Below, piece after piece: positions 57,432-64,000 of a stretch of 64,000 nucleotides of DNA. The stretch's first letter is position 1. Every line of letters begins with the position of its first letter. Source of the DNA: Actinophytocola algeriensis (lineage in GTDB: Bacteria; Actinomycetota; Actinomycetes; Mycobacteriales; Pseudonocardiaceae); assembly GCF_014203735.1 (NCBI RefSeq), contig NZ_JACHJQ010000008.1, positions 331,787 through 395,786 of the forward strand, in the 5' to 3' direction. The position numbers and the translations under genes were made by a program. The notes under the pieces were generated by a model. It saw only the letters and a list, made by a program, of their open reading frames with translations, had not been told where the DNA came from and did not search any database.

Positions 57432-57677
57432 CTACCGGGCCGGAGCCGGACCCGGACGGGACGCGGTGCCTGACAACGTGGTCGGCGCAGTCGTCGGTGC
57501 GGTGGTCGGCGCACCGCTCCCGGGGGACGGGTTCTGCTCGGTGTCGAAACTCGGGGTCGCGGGCGGCGGCTCCTGAGTGCTCTCCTCGATGAGCTGGGGT
57601 TCGTCCTCCGACCCGACCCCGCAGCCTGGCACGGCCAGCACGCACACGGCGGCGAGGCCCACGAGAACGGCTCTCAT
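57432..57677 (-). CDS. Small lipoprotein in the two-component operon
   Basis: An 81-residue lipoprotein: MRAVLVGLAAVCVLAVPGC with lipobox Cys19, followed by a Pro/Thr/Glu-rich disordered tail and no globular domain. The ATG overlaps the kinase stop (ATGA), so it is the third gene of the regulator-kinase operon. Position and type recall the CseA lipoprotein linked to CseBC in Streptomyces, which modulates that system; here this is only an analogy. Confidence 0.8.
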   Translation of the reverse strand: MRAVLVGLAAVCVLAVPGCGVGSEDEPQLIEESTQEPPPATPSFDTEQNPSPGSGAPTTAPTTAPTTLSGTASRPGPAPAR

Positions 57678-59038
57678 TCCGCCACCTCAGGCAGCTCCAC
57701 CACGAACCGCGCTCCCCCGCCGGGCCGCTCCTCCACCCAGGCGCGGCCGTCGTGCCCGCGCACGTGCTGCGTCACGAGCGCCAGCCCGAGCCCGGCACCG
57801 CTGTCGGTCGCCTCGCGATCGGCGGGTGAGCCGCGGGAGAACCGTTCGAAGACGCGTTCCCGGTCGGGGGCGGGCACGCCGGATCCCGCGTCGTCGACCT
57901 CGATTCTGGCCCGGCCGTCGCGGCTCGTGATGCCCAGGCGCACCAGGCCCTTCCCGTGCCGGGTCGCGTTGTCGACGAGGTTGACCACCACCCGTTCCAG
58001 CCTGCGCCGGTCGCCGGTGATCCACGGGTGCGCCGCCACGTCGAGCACCTCGGGCGACAGGGCGGCGTGGTGCTCGGTCACGGCGAGGACCAGCCCGGCG
58101 AGGTCGACCAGCTCGAACGTGGACCGGTCCTGGTCGGGTCGGGAGATCTCGAGCAGGTCGTCGACCATCCGGCGGAAGCGGCGCAGGTCGGTGTCGAGCA
58201 GTTCCACGGCCTGCCGCGACCCTGCCGGCAGCTCCTCCCTGCGGCGGTACAGCACCGCCATGGCGTTGAGCATCGTGGTCAGCGGCGAGCGCAGCTCGTG
58301 GCTCACGTCGCCCGCGAACCGGGTGTCCCGCGCGACCCGCTGCTGCAGCCGTTCCGCGGTGTCGTTGAACGCCTCGGCGAGCGGGACGAGGTCCGGGTCG
58401 CCGGTCGCGGGCAGCCGCACCGCCAGATCTCCTCGGGCGGCTTCCGCCGCGGCCGCGGTCACCCGCCGCAGCGGCCGCAGCGCGTGCGTGGCCGCCCACC
58501 TGCCGAGCAGCGCACCGGCCAGCGCGCTCACGACCGCGCCCGCGACGAGGAGCCAGCTCAGGAAGCGGAACGTGCGGTCCAGCTCCCGCATCGGCGACAC
58601 CTCGACGTAGGTCGCGGACTGGTCCGGGAGCGGCAGGCCGACCGCGAGCACCGGGACGCCGTCGAGCACGGTCCGCTGGTGCGCGCCCTGCCCGCCCCGC
58701 ACGGTGTCGAGGAACGCGGCGGGCAGCCGGAGCGGGTCGACCCGGTTGCCGCCGGAGATCCAGTCGCCGTCGTCCACGAGCAGGACCGCGGACTCGACCT
58801 CCGCGCCGAGCCCGGTCATCAGCTCGGCGAGCCCGTCGGGGTTGCGGCGCAGCTGCGCCTCGACCAGGCGCGCGTTGCCGTTGGCCTGCGCGATCGCGCT
58901 GCGCTCGCGCTGACCGAGCATGTACCCGGTGGACAGGTGCCAGGTGGCGACGGCGAGCGCGCCCGCGACCACCAGCGACACGAGGCTGAACCACGCCATC
59001 ACCCTGGCGCGCAACGGAAGGCGGCTGACGAGGCTCAT
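57674..59038 (-). CDS. Sensor histidine kinase
   Basis: A 454-residue membrane kinase. The first membrane helix is VMAWFSLVSLVVAGALAVAT, an extracellular sensor of about 120 residues follows, the second helix is WLLVAGAVVSALAGALLG, then a HAMP domain (RPLRRVTAAAAEAARGDLAV). The phosphoacceptor H-box is FAGDVSHELRSPLTTMLNAM, the N-box is VVNLVDNATRHGKG, and G-boxes are VDDAGSGVP and GAGLGLALV. ATG 59038 overlaps the regulator stop. The signal is unknown. Confidence 0.93.
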   Translation of the reverse strand: MSLVSRLPLRARVMAWFSLVSLVVAGALAVATWHLSTGYMLGQRERSAIAQANGNARLVEAQLRRNPDGLAELMTGLGAEVESAVLLVDDGDWISGGNRVDPLRLPAAFLDTVRGGQGAHQRTVLDGVPVLAVGLPLPDQSATYVEVSPMRELDRTFRFLSWLLVAGAVVSALAGALLGRWAATHALRPLRRVTAAAAEAARGDLAVRLPATGDPDLVPLAEAFNDTAERLQQRVARDTRFAGDVSHELRSPLTTMLNAMAVLYRRREELPAGSRQAVELLDTDLRRFRRMVDDLLEISRPDQDRSTFELVDLAGLVLAVTEHHAALSPEVLDVAAHPWITGDRRRLERVVVNLVDNATRHGKGLVRLGITSRDGRARIEVDDAGSGVPAPDRERVFERFSRGSPADREATDSGAGLGLALVTQHVRGHDGRAWVEERPGGGARFVVELPEVAE

Positions 59039-59724
59039 GGCGTGCCCGCCCGGTAGCCGACACCGCGCACGGTGACCACGTGCGTCGGCTGCCCCGGGTC
59101 CGGCTCGATCTTGCGGCGCAGCCTGCGGACGTGCACGTCGAGCAGCCGGGTGTCGCCGAAGTACCCGTACTCCCACACCCGCTCCAGCAGCTGCTCGCGC
59201 GTCACCACCGCGCCGCGGGCCAGCGCCAGCGCGCACAGCAGCCGGAACTCGGTCTTCGTGAGCGCGATCTCCTCGCCGCCGCGCAGCACCCGGCCCTCGG
59301 TGACGCGCACGGTCAGGTCGCCGAACTCGACCACCGGCGGCACGTCCGGGTCCCCGGTCCGCACTCTGCGCAGCAGCGCGCGGATGCGGGCGCCCAGCTC
59401 GCCGGCGTCGACGGGTTTCGTCACATAGTCGTCCGCGCCGGCCTCCAGCCCGGCGATGACCTCGTTCGGCCCGGTCCGCGCGGTCACCATGATGATCGGC
59501 AGGTCGCCGCGCTCCCGGATGCGGGCGCACACCTCGAGCCCGTCCATGCCGGGCAGCATCAGGTCGAGCAGCACGACGTCGGGTTCGTGCCCATCCTGCG
59601 CGAGCCGTTCGAGCGCGGCCTCGCCGGTCGCGGCCTCGAGCACGTGGTAACCCTCGTCGGCCATCGCGAGGTGCAGCGCCTCCCGGATCCGGGCGTCGTC
59701 CTCGACGAGCAACAGGGTGGTCAT
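59035..59724 (-). CDS. OmpR-family response regulator
   Basis: A 229-residue regulator. Receiver: TLLLVEDDARIREAL, phospho-acceptor Asp in VVLLDLMLPGMDG, conserved Thr in IIMVTARTG and Lys in DDYVTKPVDAG. Winged-helix output: RGGEEIALTKTEFRLLCALA and GDTRLLDVHVRRLRRKIEPDP. It pairs with the kinase encoded next. Direct repeats TCGTCAG spaced 11 bp lie just upstream of its start and may be its own binding site. Confidence 0.94.
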   Translation of the reverse strand: MTTLLLVEDDARIREALHLAMADEGYHVLEAATGEAALERLAQDGHEPDVVLLDLMLPGMDGLEVCARIRERGDLPIIMVTARTGPNEVIAGLEAGADDYVTKPVDAGELGARIRALLRRVRTGDPDVPPVVEFGDLTVRVTEGRVLRGGEEIALTKTEFRLLCALALARGAVVTREQLLERVWEYGYFGDTRLLDVHVRRLRRKIEPDPGQPTHVVTVRGVGYRAGTP

Positions 59725-59730
59725 GGTGAA

Positions 59731-59757
59731 TCGTCAGCCGTTCGTCAGGTTCGTCGT
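59731..59757. promoter_or_regulatory. Direct repeats TCGTCAG upstream of the response regulator
   Basis: TCGTCAG at 59731-59737 and 59742-59748, plus TCGTCGT at 59751-59757. The first two are 11 bp apart, one helical turn, as expected for a tandem OmpR-type dimer. The repeats begin 7 bp upstream of the regulator's ATG, between the divergent regulator and ATPase genes. Confidence 0.55.
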
Positions 59758-59782
59758 ACGTCCACGCGGCCAGGATGTCGAG

Positions 59783-60214
59783 GTGAGCGACACCGCGTCC
59801 GGCCAGGCGCCCCGCCTGCCGGCGGAGATCCACCTGACCGCGACCGACCCCAGGTTCCGCAGCGGACTGCCCACATGGTTGCGCGTCCCGCTCGACGGCT
59901 GCACCCGGGGCGCGATCCGTGAGGCGGCGGTCGTGCTCGGGGAGCTGGTCGGCAACGCGTTCGACCACGCGGCCCCGCCGTACCGGGTGCGGGTCACGGG
60001 CCGCTCGTCCGGCCACCTCATCCGGCTGTCGGTCACCGACTCCTCCCCTGGCCCGGCCGACGGGTGGCAGCTGGGCAGGGGGCTGCGGCTGGTGCGCGCC
60101 ATGTGCCCGCAGTGGGGCGTCGAACCGGCACGGGTGCGCGGGATCGCGGGCAAGACGGTGTGGGCGCAGCTGCGGGTGCTCGTGCCGCCGTCCGCGGCCG
60201 GGCGCTCATCGTGA
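59783..60214 (+). CDS. RsbW-like ATP-binding protein
   Basis: A 143-residue stand-alone HATPase: EAAVVLGELVGNAFDHAAPPYRV (N-box), RLSVTDSSPGP (G1-like) and GRGLRLVRAMCPQWGV, ending AGKTVWAQLRV. This is the layout of actinobacterial anti-sigma-factor-like kinases. GTG 59783 was chosen; frames further upstream would overlap the divergent response-regulator start. A partner sigma factor or antagonist is not in the window. Overlaps the convergent gene by 9 bp. Confidence 0.84.
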   Translation: MSDTASGQAPRLPAEIHLTATDPRFRSGLPTWLRVPLDGCTRGAIREAAVVLGELVGNAFDHAAPPYRVRVTGRSSGHLIRLSVTDSSPGPADGWQLGRGLRLVRAMCPQWGVEPARVRGIAGKTVWAQLRVLVPPSAAGRSS

Positions 60215-60754
60215 CGGCTCCCCGCCCTGGGCCACGGTCAGGGTGTGGGCCAGAGCCGCCAGCTCGACGGACGGCGGACAGCTCAGCAACACCAGGTCCG
60301 ACAGCGCGGTGCGGATGTCCACCCGGTCGCGCAGACGGGCGGCCCTGCGCCCGGTGGTGATGCCGATCGTCGCACCGCGGGCGACCACGTCCAGGATGCC
60401 GAGGACCCGGGTCGAGGGCAACAGGACCCGCATGCCGAACCGGACCGGGGCGACGCCCCGCACGTGCAGGCCGAGCAACGCGTTGGCGTGGTCCAGCACC
60501 GACCACGAGGTCTCGGCGGCGACCACCGCCGGCTCACCCTCGCGCCGGGGCCGGTCCAGCAGGTCGAACAGCGGCTGCGCGCCGCGGGCCAGCTCGCCGG
60601 GTGGTTCGGTCACGACCATCGCGAACACCGGCCACCGGCCCGCCTCCTCGGCGGTGGTGACCGGTCCGGCCACGCCGCGCGGCCACAGCAGCAGCACCTC
60701 GATCGCCACCGCGGTCGGCCACACCTCGCACGGCTCGCCGTGCCCCGGGGTCAC
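60206..60754 (-). CDS. Hypothetical protein in the RsbW/HxlR operon
   Basis: A 182-residue soluble protein that I do not recognise. It is rich in hydrophobic strand-like segments (VAIEVLLLWPRGVAGPV; VRGVAPVRFGMRVLLPSTRVLGILDVVARGATIGITTG) and ends VELAALAHTLTVAQGG. The GTG at 60754 overlaps the RsbW-like stop (GTGA), making it the last gene of an HxlR-RsbW-unknown operon. A sensor or regulatory partner is possible, but no motif supports a specific role. Confidence 0.72.
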   Translation of the reverse strand: MTPGHGEPCEVWPTAVAIEVLLLWPRGVAGPVTTAEEAGRWPVFAMVVTEPPGELARGAQPLFDLLDRPRREGEPAVVAAETSWSVLDHANALLGLHVRGVAPVRFGMRVLLPSTRVLGILDVVARGATIGITTGRRAARLRDRVDIRTALSDLVLLSCPPSVELAALAHTLTVAQGGEPSR

Positions 60755-61122
60755 AGCGGGACCTCCGCCCACACCGTCTTGGCACGGACCCGCCGTTCCA
60801 CGCCCCAGCCGCGGGACAGCCCGTCGACCAGCGCGAGCCCGCCGCGGGTCCGCCACGCGCCGCCGCTGTGCGGGGCGCAGTCCTCGACGTACACCCGCAG
60901 CGCACTGACCGAGCGGTCGAGCGCGACCCGCAGCACGAACGGCGGCTCCCCGTGCTGCCGGGCGTTGCGGACCAGCTCCTCGGCCACGAACGCGGTACGC
61001 AGCCGCGGCACCACCGGTACGGCGGCGAGTTCGATCCGGACCCAGCCCCGCACCACCGCGGGCGCCGGCTCGTCAGCGGTCGGGAGGATCAGTGTGGCCG
61101 GGTCGGCGAACGGCAGCGTCAC
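60751..61122 (-). CDS. RsbW-like ATP-binding protein
   Basis: A 123-residue stand-alone HATPase, paralogous in layout to the one at 59783: RTAFVAEELVRNARQHGEPPFVL (N-box), RVYVEDCAPHSGG (G1-like), RGGLALVDGLSRGWGVE and KTVWAEVPL. Probably an anti-sigma-like kinase or ATP-dependent switch. Start and stop overlap both neighbours (GTGA on each side), so it is tightly coupled to the HxlR regulator. Confidence 0.82.
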   Translation of the reverse strand: MTLPFADPATLILPTADEPAPAVVRGWVRIELAAVPVVPRLRTAFVAEELVRNARQHGEPPFVLRVALDRSVSALRVYVEDCAPHSGGAWRTRGGLALVDGLSRGWGVERRVRAKTVWAEVPL

Positions 61123-61817
61123 GCGGTCTCCCTGCTGGCGTACCGGCTGACGCCGACGCAGGCGAGCACCGTCCGGACCGCGTCGGGCGCGCCGGAGAAC
61201 ACCACGGTGCGGTCACGGACCGCGCGCAGCCAGCTGTGCCTGCCGAGCCAGGCACCGGCGAGACCGCTCAGCGTGCACACGGCGCGCACGTCGGCCTCGG
61301 GCGGCCGTCCGGGGTGCGGGGTGGCGCCGGACGGGGTGAGCGCGATCCACCACCGGCTGGTGCCGGGTGCGTCCGTGACCGTGAGCGCGACGGTCAGCGC
61401 GCGGTCCGGAAGTCGTTCCACCTGCGCACAGATGTCGCGCAGGAGCAGTTCGGTGTCGAGGTCGCGCAGACCGGGTGGGGCCAGCCAGCGCTGCCCCCAC
61501 CGGCCGAGCTGGTCGACCACCGGCCGCAGGCCCCGCCCGGCCTCGGTCAGCCGGTACCGCTTCTCCCGGGCCCGGTTCGGCACCTCGGCGACCAGCCCGT
61601 GCGCGGTGAGCGTGCGCAACCGGGCGGTGAGCAGGCTCGCCGACATCCTCGGCACGCCCTTGGCGATGTCCGCCCTTCGCTCGCTGCCCCGCAGCAGTTC
61701 CCGCAGCACGAGCAGCGTCCACGGTTCGGTCACCACCTCGGCGGCACGCGCGACCGGACAGTGCTGCTCGTAGCGGTACACCAGCCGGCCCCTTCGTGGA
61801 CGATCCGTCCGCACCAT
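61119..61817 (-). CDS. HxlR-family regulator with C-terminal SCP2-like domain
   Basis: A 232-residue protein. Residues about 15-110 are an HxlR winged helix (CPVARAAEVVTEPWTLLVLRELLRGSERRADIAKGVPRMSASLLTARLRTLTAHGLV). The C-terminal half (ALTVALTVTDAPGTSRWWIALTPSG ... VRAVCTLSGLAGAWLGRHSW) looks like the SCP2/sterol-carrier-type domain found on many actinobacterial HxlR proteins, perhaps a ligand sensor. The canonical redox Cys of HxlR (HCPVAR) is present. It heads the operon with the RsbW-like protein. Confidence 0.86.
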   Translation of the reverse strand: MVRTDRPRRGRLVYRYEQHCPVARAAEVVTEPWTLLVLRELLRGSERRADIAKGVPRMSASLLTARLRTLTAHGLVAEVPNRAREKRYRLTEAGRGLRPVVDQLGRWGQRWLAPPGLRDLDTELLLRDICAQVERLPDRALTVALTVTDAPGTSRWWIALTPSGATPHPGRPPEADVRAVCTLSGLAGAWLGRHSWLRAVRDRTVVFSGAPDAVRTVLACVGVSRYASRETA

Positions 61818-61862
61818 CCTGGCGGCGGGAACCCGCTGCTCACCTGACGACTTCCTGACGAA

Positions 61863-62246
61863 TCAGGAAGGCTGCCGCTGGTCACGCCGGATCGGGTGGT
61901 CGTCGGGCACCTGCACCACAACGATCCGCAGCCCGTCCGGGTCACGCAGCCACATCTCCACGAGGCCCCACGGTTCCTCCTCCGGCGCGCGCTCGACCGG
62001 CACGCCGAGGTCCCCGAGCCGCCGCGCGGTGTCGGCGATGTCCCGCACCTGCAGCCACAGCACCACGTCCGGTCCCGGTCCGGTCTCGCCGCGCCCGGAC
62101 ACCTCGAGGAGCCCGTTGCCCAGGAAGAACACCGTGCCGCCGGGGAACTCGCGGTAGATGGCCAGCCCGAGCGTGTCGCGGTAGAACGCCACGGACCGCT
62201 CCGGGTCGCGCGGGTGCAGGATCATCCGGCTCATCAGGAACTCCAT
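61863..62246 (-). CDS. VOC-family (glyoxalase/bleomycin-resistance) protein
   Basis: A 127-residue single-module VOC protein: PERSVAFYRDTLGLAIYREFPGGTVFFLGNG, LWLQVRDIADTARRL and GLVEMWLRDPDGLRIVVVQVP, the last with the metal-binding Glu and the DPDG turn. Members are lyases, dioxygenases or drug-binding proteins; no substrate can be assigned. ATG 62246 gives MEFLMSRMILHPRDPERSV. It is preceded by 188 bp (62247-62434) in which I see no gene or clear signal. Confidence 0.85.
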   Translation of the reverse strand: MEFLMSRMILHPRDPERSVAFYRDTLGLAIYREFPGGTVFFLGNGLLEVSGRGETGPGPDVVLWLQVRDIADTARRLGDLGVPVERAPEEEPWGLVEMWLRDPDGLRIVVVQVPDDHPIRRDQRQPS

Positions 62247-62434
62247 ACCCCTCAGCATCCCGTCTCGGTTCCGGTCCCGCCCACCCGGGATGGCCGAGCA
62301 GCCCAGCGCACCGTCGCTCGACCTCGACGAAGCACCGGAGGCCCGCGGCCCGGACCGCGGGTGCGACCCGGAACCCGATGGTGACCAGTCCGCGGCGAGG
62401 TGCCCACGCCTCGCCGCGCTGCTCGGCTGATCGG

Positions 62435-64000
62435 TCAGGTGCCGGACTCGAGGTCGCCTTCCGCCTTCAGGTACAGGGCCTGTACGGCACGCAAGGTGTC
62501 GGCGTCGGGTTCGGCCCACAGTTCGCGTTCCGCCGCTTCCAGCAGCCGCTCCGCGATGCCGTGCAGTGCCCATGGGTTCGACTCGGTCAGGAACTTCTGG
62601 TTCTCCTCGTCGAGCAGGTAGGTCCGCGCGAGCTGCTCGTACATCCAGTCGGTCACCACGCCGGTGGTGGCGTCGTAGCCGAACAGGTAGTCCACTGTCG
62701 CCGCCAGCTCGAACGCGCCTTTGTAGCCGTGCTTGCGCATCGCGGCGAGCCAGCGCGGGTTCACCACGCGGGACCGGAACACGCGTGCGGTCTCCTCGGT
62801 CAGTGACCGGGTGCGGACCGCGTCCGGGCGGGTGCTGTCGCCGACGTAGGCGGCCGGGGCGCGGCCGGTCAGCGCGCGCACGGTCGCGATCATGCCGCCG
62901 TGGTACTGGAAGTAGTCGTCGGAGTCGGCGATGTCGTGTTCGCGGGTGTCGGTGTTCTTCGCCGCCACCGCGATCCGGCGGTACGCGGACTCCATGTCCT
63001 CGCGTGCCGGGGCGCCGTCCAGCTCGCGGCCGTACGCGAACCCGCCCCACACCGCGTACACCTCGGCCAGGTCCTTGTCGTCGCGCCAGTTGTGGCTGTC
63101 GATCAACGGGAGCAGACCGGCGCCGTAGGAACCGGGTTTCGACCCGAACACCCGGGTGGTGGCGCGACGTTCGTCGGCGTGACCGTCCATGTCGGACCGG
63201 ACGTGGGCGCGGACGTAGTTGTCCTCATCGGACTCCTCCAGCGCGGCGACCATCCGGACCGCGTCGTCCATCAGGTACACCACGTGCGGGAACGCGTCGC
63301 GGAAGAAGCCGGAGATCCGCACCGTCACGTCGATCCTCGGGCGGCCCAGTTCCGCGAGCGGGACCACGTCCAGGCCGCTCACCCGCCGGGACGCCTCGTC
63401 CCAGCGAGGACGGACGCCGAGCAGCGCGAACACCTCGGCGATGTCGTCGCCCGCGGTGCGCATCGCGGACGTGCCCCAGATGGACAGTCCAACGGACTTC
63501 GGCCACTCGCCGGTGTCGGTGCGGTAGCGGGCGAGCAGCGAGTCGGCCATCGCCTGACCGGTGTCCCACGCGAGCCTGCTCGGGATCGCCTTCGGGTCCA
63601 CCGAGTAGAAGTTGCGGCCCGTCGGCAGGACGTTGACCAGGCCGCGCAACGGCGAGCCGCTCGGCCCGGCGGGCACGTACCCGCCGTCGAGCGCGTGCAG
63701 CACGTGGTCGATCTCGTCGGTGGTGCGCGCCAGCCGGGGCACGACCTCGGTGGCGGCGAAGGTGAGCACGTCGACCACCGCGGGTTCGACGCGACCGAGC
63801 ACCTCCTCGCACACGGAGGGAACGGCGTCGGCCGACCACGCCCGCGCTTCCATGGTGGCCACCAGAGCGGCGGACAGTTCCTCGACGCGGTCCACATCGG
63901 ATCGCGCGGACGACCCGTCCTCGGCCAGTCCCAGCGCTTCCCGCAAACCGGGCAGCGCGTTCGCGTTGCCACCCCACACCTGCCGGGCCCGCAGCATCGA
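62435..64000 (-). CDS. cobN: Cobaltochelatase CobN, C-terminal part (5' end outside window)
   Basis: About 520 residues of the large subunit of aerobic cobalt chelatase, which inserts Co2+ into hydrogenobyrinate a,c-diamide during cobalamin synthesis. Signature blocks: GRNFYSVDPKAIPSRLAWDTG, GLSIWGTSAMRTAGDDIAEVFALLGVRP, FGSKPGSYGAGLLPLID, EHDIADSDDYFQYHGGMIATV and MRKHGYKGAFELAATVDYLFGYDATTGVV. CobN proteins have about 1,200 residues, and the frame is open to the window edge, so the first half lies to the right. Any cobalamin riboswitch would be out of view. Confidence 0.95.
   Translation of the reverse strand, partial: SMLRARQVWGGNANALPGLREALGLAEDGSSARSDVDRVEELSAALVATMEARAWSADAVPSVCEEVLGRVEPAVVDVLTFAATEVVPRLARTTDEIDHVLHALDGGYVPAGPSGSPLRGLVNVLPTGRNFYSVDPKAIPSRLAWDTGQAMADSLLARYRTDTGEWPKSVGLSIWGTSAMRTAGDDIAEVFALLGVRPRWDEASRRVSGLDVVPLAELGRPRIDVTVRISGFFRDAFPHVVYLMDDAVRMVAALEESDEDNYVRAHVRSDMDGHADERRATTRVFGSKPGSYGAGLLPLIDSHNWRDDKDLAEVYAVWGGFAYGRELDGAPAREDMESAYRRIAVAAKNTDTREHDIADSDDYFQYHGGMIATVRALTGRAPAAYVGDSTRPDAVRTRSLTEETARVFRSRVVNPRWLAAMRKHGYKGAFELAATVDYLFGYDATTGVVTDWMYEQLARTYLLDEENQKFLTESNPWALHGIAERLLEAAERELWAEPDADTLRAVQALYLKAEGDLESGT

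Overview
The window is high-GC DNA (roughly 70% or more by eye) with GTG and TTG starts, dense ATGA/GTGA start-stop overlaps and typical actinobacterial families: F420/FMN luciferase-like enzymes, fused acyl-CoA dehydrogenases, IniA/IniC dynamins, RsbW-like ATPases and CobN. It most resembles a Pseudonocardiales genome (Saccharothrix/Lentzea/Actinosynnema type). That placement is inferred from gene content and architecture, not from a marker gene. No rRNA, tRNA, CRISPR array, phage or IS element was seen.

0.6-34.5 kb is a large catabolic region. A leftward operon (10293 to 637) encodes an acyl-CoA dehydrogenase, an SDR remnant, a PaaK-like ligase, a thiolase, a two-domain 3-hydroxyacyl-CoA dehydrogenase, a two-subunit CoA-transferase, a fused double acyl-CoA dehydrogenase and a frameshifted enoyl-CoA hydratase. 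A second leftward unit (22993 to 12534) starts with ribBA and a flavin reductase. It continues with two luciferase-like monooxygenases around an SMP-30 lactonase, an acyl-CoA ligase, a TetR regulator, two SDRs, an HMG-CoA-lyase-like enzyme and a third luciferase-like protein. Rightward from the same promoter region run E1-alpha, E1-beta and a free-standing lipoyl protein. Near-identical 8-2-8 inverted repeats sit at both divergent promoters (10314 and 23054), so one regulator, probably the embedded TetR, may control both. A GntR block (26.2-34.5 kb) holds an enoyl-CoA hydratase with a decayed SDR, a CaiB-type CoA-transferase and a complete LivGFHMK uptake system, with matching GntR-type operators. 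Together the genes suggest uptake, CoA activation, flavin-dependent oxygenation, lactone opening and beta-oxidation of an unidentified, perhaps alicyclic, substrate.

34.5-40.3 kb holds an amidase pseudogene, then an acetoacetate-decarboxylase-like gene, a GMC oxidase and a Baeyer-Villiger-type monooxygenase divergent from an AraC regulator. This layout resembles mycobacterial virS-mymA.

40.4-52.2 kb is a cell-envelope block: a secreted RCC1-repeat protein, a large LuxR regulator (IniR-like), iniB-, iniA- and iniC-like genes, a membrane-spanning Hsp70-like protein, and a convergent second IniB-type gene. The two IniB-type genes share a 14-bp promoter motif (13 of 14 identical), which suggests one regulon.

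52.2-64 kb is mixed: an AraC/aldo-keto reductase pair, a threonine-dehydratase-like enzyme, a lone transhydrogenase alpha subunit, two lipoproteins, a response regulator/histidine kinase pair, two RsbW-like ATPases with an HxlR/SCP2 regulator, a VOC protein, and the C-terminal part of cobaltochelatase CobN running off the right edge.

Short repeats related to TGAGCGGAGCTTGCGGAGCG recur at gene junctions. One forms a 31-bp tandem array at the left edge. Another is expanded inside the 5' end of livF as an in-frame 30-bp minisatellite.
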